This document shows, piece after piece, positions 7,933-15,130 of a DNA stretch of 21,565 bases. The position numbers and the translations under genes are program-made. Every line of letters begins with the position of its first letter. Positions within the stretch are counted from its first letter, which is position 1. The notes under the pieces are model-generated. The model was not told where the DNA came from. It searched no databases and was given only the letters and a program-made list of their open reading frames with translations. The DNA is from Lutibacter sp. (lineage in GTDB: Bacteria; Bacteroidota; Bacteroidia; Flavobacteriales; Flavobacteriaceae): the NCBI GenBank assembly GCA_004195315.1, contig SDWL01000007.1:1-21565 (forward strand). Reading direction: 5' to 3'.

Positions 7933-8592
7933 CTATTCAAATTTCATTTCTGGAATTTCTCCTTCAATAATTAAATCTCCTTCTGTTGCTGCTTTAATTT
8001 CTTCAACAGAAACTCCAGGAGCTCTTTCTATTAAATAAAAAGCATTATTTTTTATTTCTAAAACAGCCAAATTTGTGACCACTTTTTTAACACAATTTAC
8101 ACCAGTTAACGGCAAAGAACAACTTTTCAAGATTTTTGATTCACCAGCTTTATTTGTGTGCATCATTGCAACAATAATATTTTCTGCTGAAGCCACTAAA
8201 TCCATCGCTCCTCCCATACCTTTTACTAATTTCCCTGGTATTTTCCAATTTGCTATGTCTCCGTTTTGAGCTACTTCCATCGCTCCTAAAACCGTTAATT
8301 GAACATGTTGGCCGCGAATCATAGCGAAACTTAATGCTGAATCAAACAAAGAACCACCCTTTAAAATAGTAACAGTTTGTTTCCCTGCATTAATTAAATC
8401 TGCATCTTCTTCTCCTTCAATTGGGAAAGGTCCCATCCCTAACAAACCATTTTCAGACTGAAATTCAACATCTATGTTTTTAGGTACATAATTGGCCACT
8501 AAAGTTGGAATTCCAATTCCTAAATTTACATACCAATTATGTTGTAATTCTTGTGCAATTCTCTGTGCTATTTGTTGCTTAGATAAACCCAT
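7933..8592 (-). CDS. scoB: CoA transferase subunit B (3-oxoacid CoA-transferase type)
   Basis: The 219-residue beta subunit of a family I CoA transferase carries the catalytic glutamate in the conserved SENGLLG motif (Glu47), which forms the glutamyl-CoA thioester. Other family segments are NLGIGIPTLVANYVP (23-37), GGSLFDSALSFAMIRGQHV and KGMGGAMDLVAS. Together with the upstream subunit it probably moves CoA between succinyl-CoA and acetoacetate or a similar 3-oxoacid, acting in ketone-body or amino-acid breakdown. The gene starts 5 bases after the subunit A stop codon, as expected for an obligate heteromer. The exact acid acceptor cannot be fixed from sequence; acetate or butyrate-acetoacetate CoA transferases look similar. 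Confidence 0.93.
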   Translation of the reverse strand: MGLSKQQIAQRIAQELQHNWYVNLGIGIPTLVANYVPKNIDVEFQSENGLLGMGPFPIEGEEDADLINAGKQTVTILKGGSLFDSALSFAMIRGQHVQLTVLGAMEVAQNGDIANWKIPGKLVKGMGGAMDLVASAENIIVAMMHTNKAGESKILKSCSLPLTGVNCVKKVVTNLAVLEIKNNAFYLIERAPGVSVEEIKAATEGDLIIEGEIPEMKFE

Positions 8593-8596
8593 GATT

Positions 8597-9298
8597 TTAA
8601 GATTTTGGAGTTACAGTTTTTTGCTCAATTCTCTTTTCATAATTTGTTCCTTGAAAAATACGTTGAACAAAAATACCTGGAGTATGAATTTGATTTGGAT
8701 CTAATTCACCTACCTCAACTAATTCTTCAACTTCAGCAATGGTAATTTTACCGGCCATTGCCATCATAGGATTAAAATTACGTGCTGTTCCTTTAAAAAT
8801 CAAATTTCCTGATGTGTCTCCTTTCCACGCTTTCACCATTGCAAACTCTGGATTAAAAGCATGTTCTAATACATACATTTTACCATTAAATTCTCTAGTT
8901 TCTTTACCTTCAGCCACTTCAGTTCCGTATCCTGCAGGTGTATAAAATGCTGGAATTCCTGCTCCTGTAGCTCTACATCTTTCCGCTAAAGTTCCTTGTG
9001 GAATTAATTCTACATCAAGTTCACCTGAAAGCATTTGTCTTTCAAACTCATCATTTTCTCCTACATAAGAAGAAATCATTTTTTTAATTTGACGCTTTTT
9101 TAACAGCAGTCCCAAGCCAAAATCGTCAACTCCTGCGTTATTAGATATACATGTTAAATCTTTAGTTCCTAATTCTACTAATTCCGAAATACAATTTTCA
9201 GGTATTCCACACAAACCAAACCCTCCAAGCATAAAAGTCATACTGTCTTCTACACCTTGTAAGGCTTCTTTAGCATTTTTAACTACTTTATTTATCAT
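8597..9298 (-). CDS. scoA: CoA transferase subunit A (3-oxoacid CoA-transferase type)
   Basis: The 233-residue alpha subunit has the signature GGFGLCGIPENCI (25-37), the SNNAG segment near residue 52, and FYTPAGYGTEVAEGKETREF, all characteristic of family I CoA-transferase A subunits. It binds CoA and works only with subunit B, encoded 4 bases downstream. The usual reaction is succinyl-CoA plus acetoacetate giving acetoacetyl-CoA plus succinate. It lies 14 bases downstream of... in transcription order it follows pbp1A, so this metabolic pair is embedded in an envelope gene run. The length is normal and no residues appear missing. Substrate preference is inferred from family only. Confidence 0.93.
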   Translation of the reverse strand: MINKVVKNAKEALQGVEDSMTFMLGGFGLCGIPENCISELVELGTKDLTCISNNAGVDDFGLGLLLKKRQIKKMISSYVGENDEFERQMLSGELDVELIPQGTLAERCRATGAGIPAFYTPAGYGTEVAEGKETREFNGKMYVLEHAFNPEFAMVKAWKGDTSGNLIFKGTARNFNPMMAMAGKITIAEVEELVEVGELDPNQIHTPGIFVQRIFQGTNYEKRIEQKTVTPKS

Positions 9299-9312
9299 AA
9301 TAACTTTATTTA

Positions 9313-11601
9313 TTAAAATTCTGGAATCTCTTCAATTAGTTCATTCAGATTTCCATCTTTATCATTCCCTTCAATACAATTAAGTTCGATACTTAAATTT
9401 TTAGGTTTTTCAAATTCTTCCTGACTCACATTTAATGTTGAATCTGCATATAATTTTTGATAATACAAGGCCCAAATTGGTAACGCCATAGAAGCTCCTT
9501 GCCCATAGGTAATCCCTGCAAAATGAGCTGCTCTATCTTCTGCGCCAACCCAAACGCCCGTAGCTAAATTTGGTACAATTCCCATAAACCAACCATCTGA
9601 TTGATTTTGAGTTGTTCCAGTTTTACCTGCAATTGGGTTTGTAAATTTATAAGGATAGCCTGTTGCCACATTATCTGGGTAAGACCCCCATTGTGTACGT
9701 AAACGAATTCCTGAACCAGCGTCTGTAACACCTTCTAATAAATTAATTACAACATAAGCAGACTCTTCACTTAAAACTTCTTTTGAATCTGGAATAAATT
9801 GTTCTAAAACTGTTCCATTTTTATCTTCAATTTTTAACAACATCATTGGTTCAACCCTTAACCCTTTGTTTGCAAAAGTTGCATAGGCTCCTACCATTTC
9901 ATATAGTGATAAATCTACTGATCCTAAAGCAATTGCTGGAACTGCAGGGATATCACTTTTTATACCTGATCTTTTTGCTAAACTTACCACATTTTCAGGG
10001 CGTACCATATCAATTAATTTTGCTGTAATAACGTTTACAGAGCCTGCTAATGCTTGTTTTAAAGTAAGTTCCCCTCCATACTTCCCTCCTGAATTTACTG
10101 GAGTCCAATCTTCTGGCATTCCATATTTTTCTTTTGGAATTGTATATGGCGTATTAGGGAATTTATCACAGGGTGATAAATTTAATTGATTGATAGCTGT
10201 TGCATACACAAAAGGTTTAAATGTAGAACCTACTTGGCGTTTTTGTTGTTTTACTGCATCAAATTGAAAATTTTTGTAATCTATACCACCAACCCAAGCT
10301 TTTATATGACCAGATTGTGGCTCAATAGACAATAATCCTGATCTTAAAAAATGTTTGTAATAACGAATAGAATCAAGTGGTGACATTAATGTATCTATAT
10401 CTTCTTTATAAGAAAATATTTTCATATTTGTCTTCTCCTTAAAAGAAGCCCTAATTTCTTTTTCTGAAGCGCCATTCTTTTTCATTCTTTTCCAACGATT
10501 AGAACGTTTCATTGCTTGTCCCATAGTCACAGCAATTTGCTTTTTATCTATATCATAAAAAGGAGCTGTTTTGTTTTTTTTATGTTCTTTAAAAAATATT
10601 CTTTGAAGATTAGACATATGCTCTTTCATGGCTTCTTCAGCATGTTTTTGCATACGAGAATCTATAGTTACATAAATTTTAAGCCCATCGCGGTGTAAAT
10701 TATATTCAGTTCCGTCAGGTTTAGGATTGTTTTTAATCCACCTTTTCATGTAATTACGTAAATATTCTCTAAAATAGGTAGCAGAACCATCACTGTGTGT
10801 TTCCTTATTTACATTCAACTCTAAACCTTTTTGTTGTAATGAATCTTTTTGCACTTCTGTAATAAATTCATTTTTAAACATTTGTCCTAAAACCGTATTT
10901 CTCCTATTTTTTACTAATTGTTCTCTTCTAAGTGGGTTATAATACGATGCATTTTTTAGCATTCCCACCAACATTGCAGACTCTGAGATTGTTAAATCAA
11001 TAGGTTCTTTTCCGAAATAAATACGAGATGCTGAACGAATTCCAACAGCTAAATTTAAAAAATCGTACTTGTTTAAGTACATTGTTATAATTTCTTGCTT
11101 GGTATATTGGCGTTCTAATTGAACGGCAATTACATATTCCTTAACTTTTTGAAGTATTCTTTCTGCTAAGTTTTTTGAGCCTTCCCCATGAAATAGTTGT
11201 TTTGCTAATTGCTGTGTTATTGTGCTTCCACCTCCACCTTTACCAAGCATCACAACGGCACGAACACTTGCTTTAAAATCAACACCTGAATGTTCATAAA
11301 AACGTTCGTCTTCAGTTGCAACTAAAGCTTTTATTAAGTTTTCCGGCAAATCTTTAAATTTTACTGGAGTTCTATTCTCTTTAAAATATTTACCCAATGT
11401 TTTGCCTTCTATTGAAATAACTTCTGTAGCTAAATTATGTTCTGGATTTTCTAATTCTTCAAATGAAGGTAATTTTCCAAAAATGCCCCAAGAAGCTAAT
11501 AAAAACAATAATATTATTGCTGAAGTTCCCCCTAAAATAGTAATCCAAAACCATTTTATATATTTTGGAAACTGGTTGTTAGTAGTTGCCTTTTTTTTCA
11601 T
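9313..11601 (-). CDS. Bifunctional penicillin-binding protein 1A (GT51 transglycosylase / transpeptidase)
   Basis: The 762-residue class A penicillin-binding protein polymerises lipid II into glycan strands and cross-links the peptides. It has a cytoplasmic tail, one membrane anchor at about 17-38, and a GT51 domain at about 60-235 with catalytic Glu97 in VATEDERFYEHSGVDFKAS and the motif GGGGSTITQQLAKQLF (122-137). The penicillin-binding transpeptidase domain covers about 420-700, with nucleophile Ser459 and Lys462 in GSTFKPF, SVN at 521-523 and KTGT at 660-663. All active-site motifs are intact. Its ATG overlaps the gldH stop codon in a 4-base ATGA junction, so the two are translationally coupled. 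The Bacteroidota habit of naming this PBP1A or MrcA is a family-level assignment; the genome may hold paralogues. Confidence 0.96.
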   Translation of the reverse strand: MKKKATTNNQFPKYIKWFWITILGGTSAIILLFLLASWGIFGKLPSFEELENPEHNLATEVISIEGKTLGKYFKENRTPVKFKDLPENLIKALVATEDERFYEHSGVDFKASVRAVVMLGKGGGGSTITQQLAKQLFHGEGSKNLAERILQKVKEYVIAVQLERQYTKQEIITMYLNKYDFLNLAVGIRSASRIYFGKEPIDLTISESAMLVGMLKNASYYNPLRREQLVKNRRNTVLGQMFKNEFITEVQKDSLQQKGLELNVNKETHSDGSATYFREYLRNYMKRWIKNNPKPDGTEYNLHRDGLKIYVTIDSRMQKHAEEAMKEHMSNLQRIFFKEHKKNKTAPFYDIDKKQIAVTMGQAMKRSNRWKRMKKNGASEKEIRASFKEKTNMKIFSYKEDIDTLMSPLDSIRYYKHFLRSGLLSIEPQSGHIKAWVGGIDYKNFQFDAVKQQKRQVGSTFKPFVYATAINQLNLSPCDKFPNTPYTIPKEKYGMPEDWTPVNSGGKYGGELTLKQALAGSVNVITAKLIDMVRPENVVSLAKRSGIKSDIPAVPAIALGSVDLSLYEMVGAYATFANKGLRVEPMMLLKIEDKNGTVLEQFIPDSKEVLSEESAYVVINLLEGVTDAGSGIRLRTQWGSYPDNVATGYPYKFTNPIAGKTGTTQNQSDGWFMGIVPNLATGVWVGAEDRAAHFAGITYGQGASMALPIWALYYQKLYADSTLNVSQEEFEKPKNLSIELNCIEGNDKDGNLNELIEEIPEF

Positions 11602-12101
11602 TTTTTAACTTTTTCTATTCTTAAACCTACATCGGTAATGCCTTGCAAAGAAATTTCCCCTTCAATATCATTTACATTTCTGGTTGCATGCTGAACACTA
11701 AATTTATAATCTCCTTTTTCAGAAAAAACAACATTTTCTTTATAAAAAAGTTTATTTTCTTTAATATCCGTAAAACCAGAACCTAGCCAATTTCCATAAG
11801 CATCAGTCATTTCGTATTCTAAAGTGTCAACCACTTTATATCCACTAGGAAATTCCATTTTTGCTATTAAAAACAATGAGCTAAACTCGTATTTTTTATT
11901 GTTTCTAATGTTTATAAACACATTTCTGGTAGAAATAGTATCTGAGTTACTTACAATAAAATCAATATTATTTTCAGAGTGCCATTGATGGTTTTCAATA
12001 GCTTTATATTTATCAAAAAACATATTTGAATTGCATGAAAATAACAAAAACGAAATTATAAGTATCGTTATATATTTATGTATTTTTAGTATCGTTTTCA
12101 C
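11598..12101 (-). CDS. gldH: Gliding motility lipoprotein GldH
   Basis: The 167-residue lipoprotein has a lipobox (FLLFSC, lipidated Cys at 23). The mature part matches the GldH family: SNMFFDKYKAIENHQWH near the start, VVDTLEYEMTDAYGNWLGSG (about 90-109), then GDYKFSVQHATRN and GITDVGLRIEKV at the C-terminus. In Flavobacterium johnsoniae GldH is required for gliding and linked surface functions; orthologues also occur in non-gliding relatives, so motility is not guaranteed. The start codon is GTG and lies within the 3' end of ricT (26-base overlap); no internal in-frame start would keep the signal peptide. The stop overlaps pbp1A. Overlaps on both sides point to tight co-translation. Confidence 0.9.
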   Translation of the reverse strand: MKTILKIHKYITILIISFLLFSCNSNMFFDKYKAIENHQWHSENNIDFIVSNSDTISTRNVFINIRNNKKYEFSSLFLIAKMEFPSGYKVVDTLEYEMTDAYGNWLGSGFTDIKENKLFYKENVVFSEKGDYKFSVQHATRNVNDIEGEISLQGITDVGLRIEKVKK

Positions 12102-13446
12102 TTTTTCTAGGTGGTCTTCTTTTTTTATTTCTGCTTTTATTAGGATTTGGCTGATTTGGTGCTGGTTTTTGTCCAGCTTGAACCTGTTTTTGCTGATTCG
12201 GATTTTGCTTTTTTACGGGCTGATTTGTTTTTGTTTTTCCTTCAGAAAGTTTCCTATAAGGTTGATTTCTTTTTTTTTGATCTTCAACAGTCTTTTTAGG
12301 TTGATTTTGATTGTTTTTAGATTTATTTTTAATATTTCTTTTCTTTTTCCGGATTGGAACATCAAATCTTGTTAAACTATCTTGTCCAACCACATTTTCA
12401 AATTCAACTTTAGCAACTACTTTAATATCAGCTTCATATTCCTCTAAAGAATGTGCAACTTCATTATCTTTATTTAAAGCAATTATTTCCTGAACTTGTT
12501 CTAAAGAAAGTTTAAACCACTTAGCTCTGTTTTCTTTATAGGTATACCAAAGTAAACCTTTGAAAATATCCATTTTAATAAAAAAAGCATCTCCTTTTTC
12601 AGTTTTTAATTCGATATCTTGTCTTGGAAAACCTGTTAACGCATCTAAATAAGTATCTAGTTCGTAATTTAGACAACATTTTAATTTACCACATTGACCT
12701 GCTAATTTTTGAGGATTTAAAGATAATTGTTGGTAGCGTGCTGCAGATGTATTTACGTTACGTAAATCTGTTAACCAAGTTGAACAACAAAGTTCTCTAC
12801 CACAAGAACCAATACCTCCAAGTCTGGCTGCTTCTTGTCGTAAACCAACTTGTTTCATTTCAACTCTAATGTTGAAAGCTCCTGCAAAATCTCTAATTAA
12901 TTGTCTAAAATCAACACGTTCTTCAGCAGTATAATAAAATGTAGCTTTATTTCCATCTCCTTGATATTCAACGTCAGAAAGTTTCATTTTTAACCCTAAC
13001 CTTCCTAAAATTTCTCTACCACGAAACTGCGTGTCGTATTCTTTATCTCTTGAGGCTGTCCAAATATCTATATCTTTTTGAGAGGCTTTTCGATATATTT
13101 TTTTAATTTCTTCACTGTCAACCGCTATCCCTTTTCTTTTTAATTGTACTTTAATTAATTCACCTGTAAGTGAAACTGTACCAATATCATGCCCTGGATT
13201 TCCTTCAACAGCAATAATATCACCTATTAAAATGGGTAAATTATCTAGATTTCTATAAAAATGTTTTCGCCCATTTTTAAAACGAACTTCTACAATGTTA
13301 ACTGGTTCTTGGCCTGTTGGTAAAGCCATATTCCCTAGCCAGTCGAATACCGAAAGCTTTTCACAGGCATCCGTGCCACAACTTCCATTACTTTTACAAC
13401 CCTTTGGAACACTATTTATATCTGAAGAGCAACTATTACAGCTCAT
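12076..13446 (-). CDS. ricT: RicT-like PSP1-domain iron-sulfur protein
   Basis: The 456-residue cytoplasmic protein contains the PSP1 domain of the RicT/YaaT family at about 50-270. The hallmark cysteines are GIGSCGRELCCSTWL (Cys215, 220, 221) and GQCGKLKCCLNYELDTY (Cys252, 257, 258). The N-terminus adds five more cysteines (3, 6, 17, 23, 28). In Bacillus, RicT joins RicA and RicF in an iron-sulfur complex that modulates RNase Y-dependent RNA processing and sporulation or competence phosphorelays. RicA and RicF are not encoded in this window. From about residue 365 the protein becomes a basic, low-complexity Lys/Asn/Gln/Pro tail, which may bind RNA or be disordered. It heads the nine-gene block, and its last codons contain the gldH start. 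Family firm; its role in this phylum is inferred. Confidence 0.88.
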   Translation of the reverse strand: MSCNSCSSDINSVPKGCKSNGSCGTDACEKLSVFDWLGNMALPTGQEPVNIVEVRFKNGRKHFYRNLDNLPILIGDIIAVEGNPGHDIGTVSLTGELIKVQLKRKGIAVDSEEIKKIYRKASQKDIDIWTASRDKEYDTQFRGREILGRLGLKMKLSDVEYQGDGNKATFYYTAEERVDFRQLIRDFAGAFNIRVEMKQVGLRQEAARLGGIGSCGRELCCSTWLTDLRNVNTSAARYQQLSLNPQKLAGQCGKLKCCLNYELDTYLDALTGFPRQDIELKTEKGDAFFIKMDIFKGLLWYTYKENRAKWFKLSLEQVQEIIALNKDNEVAHSLEEYEADIKVVAKVEFENVVGQDSLTRFDVPIRKKKRNIKNKSKNNQNQPKKTVEDQKKRNQPYRKLSEGKTKTNQPVKKQNPNQQKQVQAGQKPAPNQPNPNKSRNKKRRPPRKSENDTKNT

Positions 13447-13474
13447 ATATTTCTAAATTTATTTTGAGTTAAAT

Positions 13475-13494
13475 AAAATTGAAAATTCAATTTT
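13475..13494. repeat. AT-rich palindrome between the ferredoxin and ricT genes
   Basis: A 9-bp perfect inverted repeat (AAAATTGAA / TTCAATTTT) with a 2-base centre lies in the 113-base gap, downstream of the ferredoxin stop and 29 bases before the ricT start. It could end the ferredoxin transcript or act as an operator for ricT. No clear TAnnTTTG element was found for ricT. Confidence 0.35.
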
Positions 13495-13559
13495 ACCATC
13501 TTCACTAATTTGTAAAGATAAATTAAAATTACCAACTGTAAAACGTTAAAAAATGGATT

Positions 13560-13790
13560 TTACGTTTGTTTTACATCAATAATTTTTGATGGGCAAGCTT
13601 CTTTGGCTTTTATACTCGCATCAAAAATAGTTTCGTCAGGAGATTTAATGGTAAAAAAGCCTTTTTTTTCTTTAGAGTGAAGCAATACCGCTTTTCCATC
13701 TTTTTTTGACATTTGAAACTGAGCAGGTGCCAATTCTACACAATAATTACAACCAATGCACTTGGCTCTTTGCAATGTTATAATTACCAT
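13560..13790 (-). CDS. Small single-cluster [4Fe-4S] ferredoxin
   Basis: The 76-residue protein has the cysteine pattern of a one-cluster bacterial ferredoxin: CIGCNYC (Cys11, 14, 17) near the start and the fourth ligand Cys66 in the ACPSKII motif near the end. It should carry single electrons in the cytoplasm. Its start codon directly abuts the stop codon of the upstream U32-family gene with no base between, so the two are almost certainly one transcript and translationally coupled. That makes the U32 enzyme, itself an iron-sulfur protein, the likeliest partner. No second cluster motif is present. The redox partner is an inference from position. Confidence 0.88.
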   Translation of the reverse strand: MVIITLQRAKCIGCNYCVELAPAQFQMSKKDGKAVLLHSKEKKGFFTIKSPDETIFDASIKAKEACPSKIIDVKQT

Positions 13791-15044
13791 TTAAGCTTCT
13801 ACTTTATTTTCGACAATTTTATATAATTTATCTGATGGTCTAATTCTAAATTCTAATGGAATGGTAACAGAATCTCCTTTTTTGCCCTTTTCTGCTTTTA
13901 CATCATTTACAAACATTCCTTTTACTTCCATTTCTCGTGCTCCAGTTGTTGGTCCTGTAATTAAAATAGTATCACCAACAGTAATGTCGTACGCTTCAAT
14001 TTTAAATTCTCCAATGTTAGATTTTGGAAAATAATGCATTCCTTTTCCAATATACACTTTCTTTTGTGTTGCGTGACTTCCTGATCCGTTACTCCATTCT
14101 CCCAATTTTTGACCTAAATAATAACCGCTCCAAAAACCACGATTGTACACTTTTTCTAGTTCTAACATCCAAGAAATTACTTTTTCTTTATTGTAAGTTC
14201 CAGCTTCAATACTATCAATAGCATCTCGGTAACATTTAATTACATTGGCAACATATTCAGGCGCTCTTCCTCTTCCTTCAATTTTTAAAACTTTTACACC
14301 TGCGTCTTCAATTTGATCTAAAAAATCTATAGTACATAAATCTTTTGGAGACATTATATACTCATTATCCAATTCCATTTCAAATCCTGTTTCCTGATCA
14401 ATAACGGTGTATTTTTTTCTGCAATTTTGTTTACAAGCACCTCTATTTGCTGAAGAATTAGCTGAATGTAAACTCATATAACATTTTCCAGAAACCGCCA
14501 TACATAAAGCACCGTGACCAAAAATTTCGATTTCAACTAAATTTCCTGAAGGTCCACAAACATTTTCTTTCACAATTTGCTCGGTAATTTTCTTCACCTG
14601 ACGTAAACTTAATTCTCTACTCAAAACCATTGTATCGGCAAACATAGCATAAAATTTAACCGTTTCAATATTGGTAATATTTATTTGAGTTGAAATATGG
14701 ACTTCCATTCCAATAGCTCTTGCAGAGGAAATTACAGCCTGATCCATAGCAATTACAGCTGTAATATCTGCATCTTTTGCTTTTTGAATTAAGGTTTTAA
14801 CAATGGTTAAATCGTGATCGTAAATAATTGTATTTAATGTAAGGTACGTTCTTACATTTTTAGCTTTACATCTGTCTGAAATTTCTTGTAAATCATCTAA
14901 GGTAAAGTTAATAGATGCTCTTGCGCGCATATTTAATTGCTCAACACCAAAATATATTGAATCAGCGCCGTTATCTAAAGCCGCTTGCATTGATTCAAAA
15001 TTTCCGGCAGGAGCCATTAATTCTATTTTTCCTGTAGTAGTCAT
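13791..15044 (-). CDS. U32-family iron-sulfur protein, probable tRNA/rRNA hydroxylation enzyme (TrhP/RlhA-like)
   Basis: The 417-residue protein opens with IELMAPAGNFESMQAALDNG and carries the U32 signature at about 171-191 (EIFGHGALCMAVSGKCYMS). Four cysteines, 181, 188, 204 and 208 (the last two in GACKQNC), are spaced as expected for a [4Fe-4S] cluster. U32 proteins were first called peptidases, but the studied E. coli members TrhP and RlhA hydroxylate RNA (uridine 34 of some tRNAs; a 23S rRNA cytidine) using prephenate-dependent chemistry. The C-terminal part (about 330-410) resembles the small beta-barrel domain of TrhP. The length is slightly below E. coli TrhP. The gene is followed without a gap by a ferredoxin gene. 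Which RNA is modified cannot be told from the sequence; old peptidase annotations should be treated with caution. Confidence 0.85.
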   Translation of the reverse strand: MTTTGKIELMAPAGNFESMQAALDNGADSIYFGVEQLNMRARASINFTLDDLQEISDRCKAKNVRTYLTLNTIIYDHDLTIVKTLIQKAKDADITAVIAMDQAVISSARAIGMEVHISTQINITNIETVKFYAMFADTMVLSRELSLRQVKKITEQIVKENVCGPSGNLVEIEIFGHGALCMAVSGKCYMSLHSANSSANRGACKQNCRKKYTVIDQETGFEMELDNEYIMSPKDLCTIDFLDQIEDAGVKVLKIEGRGRAPEYVANVIKCYRDAIDSIEAGTYNKEKVISWMLELEKVYNRGFWSGYYLGQKLGEWSNGSGSHATQKKVYIGKGMHYFPKSNIGEFKIEAYDITVGDTILITGPTTGAREMEVKGMFVNDVKAEKGKKGDSVTIPLEFRIRPSDKLYKIVENKVEA

Positions 15045-15061
15045 TCTTTTTTGATTTTTTG

Positions 15062-15069
15062 CAAAATTA
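15062..15069 (-). promoter_or_regulatory. -7 promoter element for the U32-ferredoxin pair
   Basis: On the minus strand this reads TAATTTTG, an exact TAnnTTTG match, 17 bases before the U32 start codon. A well-spaced TTG -33 element is not evident. Short leaders like this are common in flavobacteria. Predicted only. Confidence 0.4.
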
Positions 15070-15130
15070 CATATTTTATGACAACTATTAGTCTTTCAAT
15101 AGAATAATGGGTTTAAAATTGAATAAAATA

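Noticed and set aside
7933..9298. CoA-transferase genes as part of a dedicated catabolic island
   Set aside because: No thiolase, dehydrogenase or transporter genes flank them; they are isolated within an envelope gene run.
12110..12330. Low-complexity tract that might be a repeat array or CRISPR
   Set aside because: No regular spacing or identical units; it encodes the Lys/Asn/Gln/Pro tail of RicT.
12031..12869. Several plus-strand frames opposite ricT
   Set aside because: They are antisense shadows of a clearly coding gene with intact family motifs; composition is hydrophobic junk from reversed Lys/Asn codons.
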